From NCBI GenBank assembly GCA_023667285.1, contig JAMPAK010000001.1, positions 1,141,482-1,174,745 on the forward strand: DNA of 33,264 nt, written 5' to 3'. The position numbers were made by a program, and so were the translations under genes. Every line of letters begins with the position of its first letter. Positions within the stretch are counted from its first letter, which is position 1. This DNA is from Muribaculaceae bacterium. GTDB taxonomy: Bacteria > Bacteroidota > Bacteroidia > Bacteroidales > Muribaculaceae. This document shows, piece by piece, positions 10,153-16,709 of this stretch. The notes beneath the pieces are model-generated. The model ran no database searches, was not told where the DNA came from, and worked only from the letters and a program-made list of their open reading frames with translations.

Positions 10153-10183
10153 CAAAAGTAGTGCTATTTTTTGAAATGTAAAA
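10153..10183 (-). promoter_or_regulatory. Promoter of inositol-phosphate synthase
   Basis: Minus-strand TACTTTTG (10160-10153) is a full TAnnTTTG -7 box; a TTTT (10183-10180) stands 19 nt upstream in place of TTTG. The start point would fall near 10149, about 125 nt before the ATG. The rest of the 10025-10339 gap, from 10184 onward, is AT-rich with no reading frame or other clear signal apart from a weak CCAC/GTGG hairpin near 10318-10335. Confidence 0.6.
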
Positions 10184-10339
10184 TTTTTTTTATTTAAAAA
10201 TTCATCTAAAATCATGAATTTTTGTATAAATTGCCTACTATGTGTTAATTAGTGTAAAAATAGTACTGCCTGACTCCAAATGAGTTAAAATGTATTAATT
10301 TAGCATCATTCCAGAATCACCACATTTAAAGTGGGTCTC

Positions 10340-11599
10340 TCATCGTTCTACTCTGATAAGGTCGAGGCGGGTGGAGGAGCGCTGAAGGATAGTGAACTTG
10401 AGGCCGTCTATCTCCACGGTCTCTCCTGAAGGCGGGAGTGTGCCTGTAGAGTGCATGATGTATCCGGCAAGGGTCTGGTACTCATCCTCCTCCGGGATGT
10501 CGAGGCGGAATTCATCGCGCAGGGTTCTCACCTCGATGCGTCCTGAAAACTCAAACACACCGGGACTCACCTCCTTGGCGGTCAATGCGTTCTTGTCATG
10601 CTCATCCTGGATGTCGCCGAATATTTCCTCAACAAGGTCCTCGAGGGTGACGAGGCCGGCTGTGCCACCAAACTCATCGACCACCACGGCCATGGAGCGC
10701 TTCTCGGTGAGGAGACGGCGCATCATTGTGTTGGCCAAAAGTGTCTCGGGTGCATAAAGTACCTCCATGATGTGCTGTTTCCAGTCAGCCTGCGGGTCGA
10801 AAAGTTCAGAGACATGGACATAGCCTATGACATTGTCGATATCTCCTCTATAGACCAGGATTTTGCTGCGGCCTGATGAGGTGAAGAGGTCTGAGAGTTC
10901 CTCGCGTGTGGTGTCGGCGATGTCGACAGCCACGAGCTCGTTGCGCGGAGCCATGCAGTCGCGCAGCTGTGTGGATGAGAAGTCGAGGGCGTTGTGGAAA
11001 ATCTTGACTTCCTTTTCCACCTGCACCTCCTCGGGGTTCTCGAGGTCGTCTATCTTGGTCTCCAGATAGTCGTTGAGCTCGTTGATTGAGATGACTCCCA
11101 GGCGTGTGTCCTCAGCCTTGATTCCGGCCATCTTCATCAATATCTTTGACAGCCACGATGTGAAGGCCGAGATGGGCCAGAGGATTAGATAGAATAGATA
11201 GACTGGGATGGCAAATATCTTGAGCGAGGCGTTGGGGTTGATGCGGAAGATGGACTTGGGGATGAACTCGCCGGTAAACAGAATGATGAGGGTCGATATG
11301 ATGGTCTGCAGCAGCAGAATGACGGCCTGATTTGATGATATGTGAGACTCAATCCAGGGCTCGAGCATGGCAGCCGCCCCCATGCCATATATCACAAGCA
11401 TGATATTGTTGCCCACAAGGATGGTGGAGATGAAAAACTCTTGGTGAGAGTAGTATAGGCTTACGATGCGGTTGATGAGGCCGCCGCGGGTGGAGTCAAG
11501 CCCGATGCGCACACGGTCTGCGGTTATGAACGCTATCTCCACACCAGAGAAGAGTGCAGATAGCACAAGGGAGATGACTGTGAGTAGAATCCAGAACAA
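10340..11599 (-). CDS. CNNM/CBS-domain membrane protein (CorC/HlyC family)
   Basis: A 419-aa inner-membrane protein. Residues 1 to about 190 form the DUF21/CNNM domain with four hydrophobic segments (near 2-22, 55-80, 92-112, 124-150) and the motif SALFSGVEIAF. A CBS pair follows (about 205-325, including MAPRNELVAV and VVDEFGGTAGLV), then a C-terminal CorC/HlyC transporter-associated domain (about 335-415). Family members act in magnesium or cobalt efflux; in Bacteroidetes the GldE-like branch is linked to gliding and envelope functions. No ATG exists at a suitable position: the start used here is TTG, 45 nt after lptC, with ATT directly before it. It is the last gene of the coaX-lptC array. 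Confidence 0.85.
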   Translation of the reverse strand: MFWILLTVISLVLSALFSGVEIAFITADRVRIGLDSTRGGLINRIVSLYYSHQEFFISTILVGNNIMLVIYGMGAAAMLEPWIESHISSNQAVILLLQTIISTLIILFTGEFIPKSIFRINPNASLKIFAIPVYLFYLILWPISAFTSWLSKILMKMAGIKAEDTRLGVISINELNDYLETKIDDLENPEEVQVEKEVKIFHNALDFSSTQLRDCMAPRNELVAVDIADTTREELSDLFTSSGRSKILVYRGDIDNVIGYVHVSELFDPQADWKQHIMEVLYAPETLLANTMMRRLLTEKRSMAVVVDEFGGTAGLVTLEDLVEEIFGDIQDEHDKNALTAKEVSPGVFEFSGRIEVRTLRDEFRLDIPEEDEYQTLAGYIMHSTGTLPPSGETVEIDGLKFTILQRSSTRLDLIRVER

Positions 11600-11644
11600 A
11601 ATGCTTAGTGTTTTTAGGGTGCGGTTGGGGTTCGTTTTTGTCTG

Positions 11645-12289
11645 TCAGTCAGATTCGACGGAGGCGATGGTGTCTACCCGGGTCACGGATGGAGCAGGGA
11701 CGGTGGCCTCGCGTCCATGTCCTCGCTGGAACTCTGAGGCGGGGAAGATGCCTGAGACGCTACGGATGGTGTAGCGTGTCAGGCGTTCATCGGAGTCAAA
11801 CCCATATCCCTCAAGCACCCTGTCAGAGCGCTCGATGTGGATAAACGAATCGGAATAAAGTTTGTGTTGGCGCTGGTCCCAGAAGAGTTGCTCGGTGAGA
11901 AACTTCTCTCCCTGCATGTTTGAGATGCTCACGTTCCCGTCTAGTCGCCACAGCTGCTTGTTTTTTAGATAGATGGCTGAGTCGGCATGCACGGTGGCAT
12001 CGCGCTGGAAAAGGTCGTTGAACTTCTCCATGTCCAGCCCCTGAGGGAACTTCCAGTAGGGGTCGCGCGCTTCATCGTAGACATACCACACGGGAGTGAC
12101 TATCTTATAGCGCACCACTCCGGAGTCTGAGATGAGAGTCTGCACATCGTAGGTGGTCATTGTGGGAAAGTCTCTCAGGTCCTCGTCGGTGGTCTGGAGG
12201 GGTTTGTCCTCCTTGCACCCTGAGGCTGCCAGTCCTGTTGTCACAACGGCCACGGCGGCAATGCCGGGAAGGGCTCTCAGAGGGTTCAT
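11645..12289 (-). CDS. lptC: LPS export lipoprotein-type LptC
   Basis: LptC links the inner-membrane LptBFG transporter to the periplasmic LptA bridge that carries lipopolysaccharide to the outer membrane. The 214-aa product has an N-terminal hydrophobic segment with a lipobox (AASGC, Cys25), as Bacteroidetes LptC proteins often do, and a beta-jellyroll region of alternating strands (DVQTLISDSGVVRYKI, SAIYLKNKQLWRLDGNV, FLTEQLFWDQRQHKLYSD). The Ser/Thr/Pro-rich tail after about residue 190 is probably unstructured. Its ATG shares one base with the stop of the barrel-protein gene upstream, so it is coupled to it. Confidence 0.88.
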   Translation of the reverse strand: MNPLRALPGIAAVAVVTTGLAASGCKEDKPLQTTDEDLRDFPTMTTYDVQTLISDSGVVRYKIVTPVWYVYDEARDPYWKFPQGLDMEKFNDLFQRDATVHADSAIYLKNKQLWRLDGNVSISNMQGEKFLTEQLFWDQRQHKLYSDSFIHIERSDRVLEGYGFDSDERLTRYTIRSVSGIFPASEFQRGHGREATVPAPSVTRVDTIASVESD

Positions 12290-13548
12290 CAGCGAAGTTT
12301 ATTGCGGTAGAACCACACCTGGTTGAAGTTTACGCCAAGGGTGATGTTGAGATACTGTTCCTTGAGCAAGGGGGCGGGGGTGGCTCTGCGGTTGCGATAC
12401 TCTACACCGAGGTTCACGACGGTCTTGGCCGAGATGGCCGGAAATCCGAAGCCGCATGAGACGCCGAAGTCGCGGACATGATTGTTGCCCACCATTATAT
12501 AATCGCGGTTGTAGAACGCACCGGCGCGATAAGTCATCCTTTTGAAGTAACCTCCACGCGAGTCAGGTGTATAGCTCACACCGGCGCCGATTTTCCATCG
12601 GTTGTCGAAGCGGGTGGCAGAGAAGTTGTCGAGTTGCTCATATTTGACATTGCTCCACGGTTGATATGTGAAGTCGACCTCACCGTGAAACTTGTCGCCA
12701 TGGTCGAAGGCGATGCCCACGCCATAGCTCGACGCCAATGAGAAGCGGTTGTGGAGTTTTATGACACCAGGGGCGACGGTGTCAATCCCTTCTCCTGACG
12801 ACTGCAGATATTTCAGTACATAGGTCTTGCCCAGAAGCGACTTGCCGGGCTCGTAGGAGACACCGAGTGTGACAGAATTGAGGCGTGAGAGACGATGGGT
12901 GTAGAGCGCGCCGAAACGGAAGTGATAGTCTCTCACTTCCATCACCTGCTCAAAGACTGCGCTCTGGCCCATCGATGAATAGGCATAGACATCGTTTGTG
13001 ATATTGCCGAAGAGATATGAGAAGTTGAAGCCTATGGAGAATCCTTTGAAAGGCTCCCATCCTGTACCTACATAAAGCTGGTTGATGCCTCCCGAGCCCT
13101 GGTGTGACGCCGAGCCGTTGTCTATGCCCGAGCCGAAAGAGTAGCCTACGGATGAGTAGGGCACAAGGCCTGCGCTGAAGCCCACTGTGCGGCTCAGAGG
13201 AGCCTGAAGGGTGACATAGTCGATGCCTCCGCCCCAGTCGTGCTGACTCCCGGAGCCATCCTTGCGCCAGAACATCGATGCATCTGCCCCAATGTCGAAA
13301 AGGAACGTCAGGGTGTCCATGGCGGCATATGAGGCCGGGTTCATTGCGTTGATCTGGCGGCCTGAGTGCATTGCATAACCGGTGGAACCCATCTGGCGCT
13401 GGGCAGATGTGGCGTTGTCGCCAAGTATTCCGTAGGCATACTTGGAGTATGGGCTGGATGTCATCTGGGCAACCGTGGGGATGGCCAGTGATAACAGGGC
13501 CAATATGACAGCCGGAAGGCGAAGGAGATTGTGGTGTCTATGGTTCAT
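12289..13548 (-). CDS. Outer-membrane beta-barrel protein
   Basis: A 419-aa exported protein. A signal peptide (1-27, cleaved after VAQ or nearby) is followed by alternating amphipathic strands typical of an outer-membrane barrel, with many Gly, Tyr and aromatic-ended strands (YSSVGYSFG, GFSIGFNFSYLFG, FHGEVDFTYQPWSNVKY) and a C-terminus of the type NITLGVNFNQVWFYRNKLR. The early motif SSPYSKYAYGIL is shared with homologues that I recall beside coaX and lptC in other Bacteroidales. This conserved position suggests a link with envelope assembly, but the exact function is unknown. It overlaps coaX by 11 bp and lptC by 1 bp. Confidence 0.8.
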   Translation of the reverse strand: MNHRHHNLLRLPAVILALLSLAIPTVAQMTSSPYSKYAYGILGDNATSAQRQMGSTGYAMHSGRQINAMNPASYAAMDTLTFLFDIGADASMFWRKDGSGSQHDWGGGIDYVTLQAPLSRTVGFSAGLVPYSSVGYSFGSGIDNGSASHQGSGGINQLYVGTGWEPFKGFSIGFNFSYLFGNITNDVYAYSSMGQSAVFEQVMEVRDYHFRFGALYTHRLSRLNSVTLGVSYEPGKSLLGKTYVLKYLQSSGEGIDTVAPGVIKLHNRFSLASSYGVGIAFDHGDKFHGEVDFTYQPWSNVKYEQLDNFSATRFDNRWKIGAGVSYTPDSRGGYFKRMTYRAGAFYNRDYIMVGNNHVRDFGVSCGFGFPAISAKTVVNLGVEYRNRRATPAPLLKEQYLNITLGVNFNQVWFYRNKLR

Positions 13549-14278
13549 TGTAGATTAGTATTCTGTTGAGACCCTTGCTGACAAGATGGTCATCGACATG
13601 GACGGGAAAGTCGCACACTGATGCAAGGTGATGGCCGCATCCGCCACCGAGGACGATGACCGTGTCCTCAGGAAGACGCGACCTGTAAAATTCAATTGAG
13701 GCTCTGACAGCATCGACAGCGCCGCGCGCTATGGCGCCGCGTGTGTCGCGCCCGAAGAGGTCGCTCCCTAGAGCCTTCATGGGGGAGGGGAATGGAATCA
13801 AGGGAAGCCGGGCCGTGAACTCGTGGAGAGCACGGAGGTTCATGGTGATTCCGGGGGCAATGTTGCCTCCGCAGTAGACTCCATCCGGACTCACAAGGTC
13901 ATATGTCACAGCCGTACCTGCATCGACAACCAGTATGGGGTGGCCGCTGTGGTCAGCCCATGCACCGACGGCGGCCGCCACACGGTCAGCTCCCAGGGTC
14001 TGGGGTGTATTGTAGTCGATGCGCAGTGGCGTGGGTGTCTCAGGTCCGAGCCTCAGGGTGTGGGGACATATGTGACGCAGATGACACACGATGTCAACAT
14101 CCTCACGGGCTACGGAACAGTATATTGCTCCGGCCAGTGGGGCATGACCCTCTATGAAACGGCTTATCCCTGCAGGTTTCAGAGTGGGGTCCATGCGTGA
14201 GTCAATCAGGCGCGTGTCCTCCCAGAGTGCCATCTTGGCCTCTGAGTTTCCCTGGTCGATGGTGAGATATAGAGCCAC
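13538..14278 (-). CDS. coaX: Type III pantothenate kinase
   Basis: Phosphorylates pantothenate in the first step of coenzyme A synthesis, using the type III (ASKHA-fold) enzyme that needs a monovalent cation. The 246-aa sequence has the phosphate-binding DQGNSEAK (8-15), the catalytic and substrate motif GADR (96-99), the second phosphate motif DAGTAVTYD (119-127) and the late GGGCGHHL block. The start codon is GTG; no in-frame ATG lies upstream, and the position gives the standard N-terminus. It is the first gene of a four-gene array (coaX, barrel protein, lptC, CNNM protein), preceded by its own promoter. Confidence 0.93.
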   Translation of the reverse strand: MALYLTIDQGNSEAKMALWEDTRLIDSRMDPTLKPAGISRFIEGHAPLAGAIYCSVAREDVDIVCHLRHICPHTLRLGPETPTPLRIDYNTPQTLGADRVAAAVGAWADHSGHPILVVDAGTAVTYDLVSPDGVYCGGNIAPGITMNLRALHEFTARLPLIPFPSPMKALGSDLFGRDTRGAIARGAVDAVRASIEFYRSRLPEDTVIVLGGGCGHHLASVCDFPVHVDDHLVSKGLNRILIYNEP

Positions 14279-14310
14279 AGTGCTGACTTGATAATGTGGA
14301 TTTTGACCTA

Positions 14311-14353
14311 CAAAAGTAGTAATTAACTCTTAAAATTCAGAATAATTCAGAAT
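14311..14353 (-). promoter_or_regulatory. coaX promoter with tandem 10-bp repeat
   Basis: The minus-strand box TACTTTTG (14318-14311) fits TAnnTTTG and would start transcription about 30 nt before coaX. At the -33 position there is no clear TTTG; instead two exact direct copies of the 10-mer AATTCAGAAT (plus strand, 14334-14343 and 14344-14353) cover it. A one-turn tandem repeat here is a plausible regulator site. Confidence 0.6.
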
Positions 14354-14363
14354 TTTTCACGTT

Positions 14364-14744
14364 TCAGGGGCGTTTCTCGTTCTTCTTGTGGTTTCTCTCG
14401 CGGGGAATCATGATGGAAGTGTAGATGGTGAGGACGCCTCCGGCCATCGTGAATGCGAGCCAGTCATTGCCTCCCGAGGGGATGAGTGTGAACACGGCTC
14501 CGGCGGCAAAGATGAGGGCTGTCCATATTTCCATTCTCATCAGGCGCCTAAGCCTTAGAGGGGCATCCTTGCTTACGGGAGCCAATATGCGGCCGACAAG
14601 GAGCATGGCTGCTCCGGCGGCATAAAGCCATCCGAACCATCCGGCGCCCATCCGCAGCAGTGGCAGGGCTGAGGCTGCCATGATGGCAAGGAGTCCGCTG
14701 GTGGTTAGAGTCAGGGAGAGTGAGTTGCGTGATGATGTGGTCAT
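14364..14744 (-). CDS. Small four-helix membrane protein
   Basis: A 126-aa inner-membrane protein of unknown function. Four hydrophobic segments are visible (about 12-30, 36-52, 73-90 and 94-113), with a basic stretch between the second and third (PLRLRRLMRME) and a charged tail (RERNHKKNEKRP) expected in the cytoplasm. I chose the ATG at 14744, one base after the FtsB-like stop codon (TGACATGA), rather than an upstream start that would overlap that gene by some 60 bp. The close spacing implies cotranscription with the FtsB-like gene. I do not recognise a family with certainty. Confidence 0.75.
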   Translation of the reverse strand: MTTSSRNSLSLTLTTSGLLAIMAASALPLLRMGAGWFGWLYAAGAAMLLVGRILAPVSKDAPLRLRRLMRMEIWTALIFAAGAVFTLIPSGGNDWLAFTMAGGVLTIYTSIMIPRERNHKKNEKRP

Positions 14745-14745
14745 G

Positions 14746-15036
14746 TCATTCAAAGATGTAAACATCCTCGTCGGGATGCTGCATGTGATAGTGTTCGCGT
14801 ACAATCCGTTCCATCGTCTCTTTGTCGGTGTTGAGCGAGCGGTTGAGCGAGCGGTAATATTCGAGGGTGTCTGTCGCGTCTTTTATACGCACCTGGAGTT
14901 CATCGATGCGCTGCTCCTGGCTCACGGTGCGCAGCAGTGAGTTTTCGTTGAAGAAAAGCACGAGAGCCCCCACCACTATGGCGGCGAGGAGCGTGAGCGA
15001 GAGATAGCGTTGACACCAATTGTAGAAGTCTTTCAT
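14746..15036 (-). CDS. FtsB/DivIC-like septum formation initiator
   Basis: A 96-aa bitopic division protein. The layout is a short cytoplasmic N-terminus, one transmembrane helix (about 13-29, LTLLAAIVVGALVLFF), then a periplasmic coiled coil (about 33-75) and a C-terminal block (ERIVREHYHMQHPDEDVYIFE) that matches the end of FtsB/DivIC proteins. These form a complex with FtsL and FtsQ at the septum. The ATG at 15036 is preferred; a GTG five codons upstream is possible. No convincing promoter was found in the 93 bp upstream. The following gene begins one base after its stop. Confidence 0.85.
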   Translation of the reverse strand: MKDFYNWCQRYLSLTLLAAIVVGALVLFFNENSLLRTVSQEQRIDELQVRIKDATDTLEYYRSLNRSLNTDKETMERIVREHYHMQHPDEDVYIFE

Positions 15037-15129
15037 CTGGATTCGATACACTATTTGAATTCAATAACGTCTTGGCCTGAACGCCGATAAATCTAAGTAT
15101 CATGAACATTCGGCCTTTAATTCAAATAT

Positions 15130-15591
15130 TTATTTGGGATTCGTGTATTTATTGTTCGGTAATGGTCGTCGACTGCGGAATATGGTAAACATGATGTCAA
15201 TTTCTGCGTTGGTTTTCACGACATCATAACTCATTATTGCCGCGGCACTTCCTAAGCATTTACGTTCCATATATTCGCGCAAAGTTCTGACCATTTGAAT
15301 GTAAATGTTATACTCATCTTTATGATGATAATTAAACATATCAGCAGCTTGCTGTCTATCTTCAATGTCAACAATTTTGCAAATTCTTCTTATCTCATCA
15401 ATTGCCTCTTTTTGAAATATTGCGCACTGCATGCACATTGGTTCAGCCACAGAGTCAGGGACTTCTACTGTGTCTTTTATCTCGAGCAGTGTGAAACACC
15501 AATCTCGATTAATCTTCTTAGCGTATGTCAGGTTGCTGAGTTGTGAAAGTGCGAGGGACATTAAGAAATAAAATATGATTTGCTTTGTCAT
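15130..15591 (-). CDS. Small exported cysteine-containing protein, unknown
   Basis: I do not recognise this 153-aa protein. A signal peptide is clear (basic MTKQ, hydrophobic core to about 22, probable cleavage after TYA at 24). The mature part has five cysteines (32, 53, 56, 71, 112), including a CMQC pair that could form a disulfide or bind a metal, and a largely helical charged middle (EAIDEIRRICKIVDIEDRQ). There is no lipobox and no membrane segment after the signal. It follows the next exported gene by 22 bp on the same strand, and the region is clearly more AT-rich than its neighbours, which suggests transfer or weak selection on composition. Confidence 0.7.
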   Translation of the reverse strand: MTKQIIFYFLMSLALSQLSNLTYAKKINRDWCFTLLEIKDTVEVPDSVAEPMCMQCAIFQKEAIDEIRRICKIVDIEDRQQAADMFNYHHKDEYNIYIQMVRTLREYMERKCLGSAAAIMSYDVVKTNAEIDIMFTIFRSRRPLPNNKYTNPK

Positions 15592-15613
15592 TGTGTAATA
15601 CGATGATTTACGT

Positions 15614-16036
15614 TTATAAATCTTTCAAGAACTTTTCTATGGCATCTTTGCTACCACCCCTAAATAAAACAAGGACGGAATCGTTGCCTCCCCTACCTAT
15701 GTGGACGTAAAGGAGATTGTATGTTTGCTTATCAAGGAAAATTCGATCGAACTTACCTCTCTCATCGGTGTCGTCGTAAACTAATGAGCCGGTGGGCAGT
15801 TTGGAAAGGAGTGCAAGGACTGCATCTCTGGGCTCCGCATTCCCGTGAGCAATCATTTCGGGAGTTCCTATTTCTTTTGGAAACTTAATGTCATCCTCAA
15901 TGTATCCTAATTTTTGGAAGCCTTCAATATTTGATGCTTCGTTGAACACCTGCTCAATTGTCATTGAACCGGTTTGTCCATAAGATGCTATGGTGAAAGC
16001 AACAAGTGTCACAAGGGTTGAAATAATCCGTATCAT
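15614..16036 (-). CDS. Small exported protein, DUF4252/DUF6108-like
   Basis: A 140-aa exported protein with signal peptide (1-20, cleavage near SYG-QTG). The mature domain starts with a helix (TIEQVFNEASNIEGFQKLGYI) and ends with two strands and a helix (NLLYVHIGRGGNDSVLVLFRGG then AIEKFLKDL). This pattern is reminiscent of the Bacteroidetes DUF4252 and DUF6108 families of exported proteins, but that is a tentative match from memory. It is the first gene of a two-gene unit driven by a perfect consensus promoter and faces aroK. Function unknown. Confidence 0.7.
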   Translation of the reverse strand: MIRIISTLVTLVAFTIASYGQTGSMTIEQVFNEASNIEGFQKLGYIEDDIKFPKEIGTPEMIAHGNAEPRDAVLALLSKLPTGSLVYDDTDERGKFDRIFLDKQTYNLLYVHIGRGGNDSVLVLFRGGSKDAIEKFLKDL

Positions 16037-16073
16037 GTTTATTCAAGTTTCATGTAGTTCGGGATAAGGGATG

Positions 16074-16105
16074 CAAATTTACTTCTTTTTCCGCTGATTC
16101 ACAAA
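16074..16105 (-). promoter_or_regulatory. Consensus promoter of the exported-protein pair
   Basis: On the minus strand TTTG (16105-16102), 20 nt spacer and TAAATTTG (16081-16074) match the Bacteroidetes consensus exactly. Transcription would start near 16070, about 34 nt before the ATG at 16036. It lies back to back with the aroK promoter, the two -33 boxes being 13 bp apart. Confidence 0.88.
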
Positions 16106-16118
16106 CACTGTCTTAAAA

Positions 16119-16150
16119 TTTGTACTTTAGGATTATTTGGGCTAATTTTG
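16119..16150 (+). promoter_or_regulatory. Consensus promoter of aroK, almost leaderless
   Basis: TTTG (16119-16122), 20 nt spacer and TAATTTTG (16143-16150) match the consensus exactly. The aroK ATG begins only 6 nt after the box, so the transcript would have a leader of 0-3 nt. This also rules out the upstream in-frame start at 16120, which lies inside the promoter. Confidence 0.88.
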
Positions 16151-16155
16151 CAGAT

Positions 16156-16695
16156 ATGCAGAAGACGATTTTCCTCACTGGCTACATGGGGTGTGGCAAG
16201 ACCACGCTCGGGCAGGCTCTCGCAGAGAGAGCCGATGTCCGTTTCGTTGACCTCGATGACTATATTGAGTCCAAGGCCGGGATGCCTATAAGCGAGATTT
16301 TCAAGGTCAGCGGTGAGGCAGAGTTTCGACGGATGGAGCGTGAGGCTCTTGAGGAGGTCTCTGACGCAGCCGGATTGCCGACAGTGATAGCCTGTGGAGG
16401 GGGGACTGCATGTGTCGATGGAAACATGGAGTACATGAACTCGCTTGGCCTGACAGTGTTTCTGGACACTACAATCGACCGCCTTGTCAGCCGTCTGTCG
16501 ATTGCCCGCTCGCAGCGGCCACTGATTGCAACCCTTGGGGAGGATGAACTGAGAGATTATGTGGCCAAAAATCTGTCCCGGCGTCTGCCTCACTACAAAA
16601 AGTCACAAGCATCGTTTGACTCGACTTGGCTCGAGGATGAGGAGCAGGTTGAATCGACTGCAAGAAAGTTTATAGAGAGATTTCTGAAACCATAA
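16156..16695 (+). CDS. aroK: Shikimate kinase
   Basis: Phosphorylates shikimate at O3 with ATP in the aromatic amino-acid pathway. The 179-aa product has the P-loop GYMGCGKT (9-16), the shikimate-binding D34 (VDLDDYIE) and R58 (EFRRME), the GGG at 81-83 and the lid arginine R121 (SQRPL). The ATG at 16156 gives the usual N-terminus right before the P-loop strand; the longer frame from 16120 would start inside the promoter. It heads a run of three plus-strand genes, 14 bp before the alanine-dehydrogenase-like gene. Confidence 0.94.
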   Translation: MQKTIFLTGYMGCGKTTLGQALAERADVRFVDLDDYIESKAGMPISEIFKVSGEAEFRRMEREALEEVSDAAGLPTVIACGGGTACVDGNMEYMNSLGLTVFLDTTIDRLVSRLSIARSQRPLIATLGEDELRDYVAKNLSRRLPHYKKSQASFDSTWLEDEEQVESTARKFIERFLKP

Positions 16696-16709
16696 TTATA
16701 CGGAATGTC

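Noticed and set aside
14745-14804. Upstream start for the small four-helix membrane protein
   Set aside because: It would overlap the FtsB-like gene by about 60 bp, while an ATG one base after that stop gives a compact junction and a better N-terminus.
16120-16155. Longer N-terminus for shikimate kinase
   Set aside because: These codons coincide with the spacer and -7 box of a perfect promoter and would not be transcribed.
16099-16593. 164-aa frame antisense to aroK
   Set aside because: It covers the shikimate kinase gene and would run through the promoter region; no family features.
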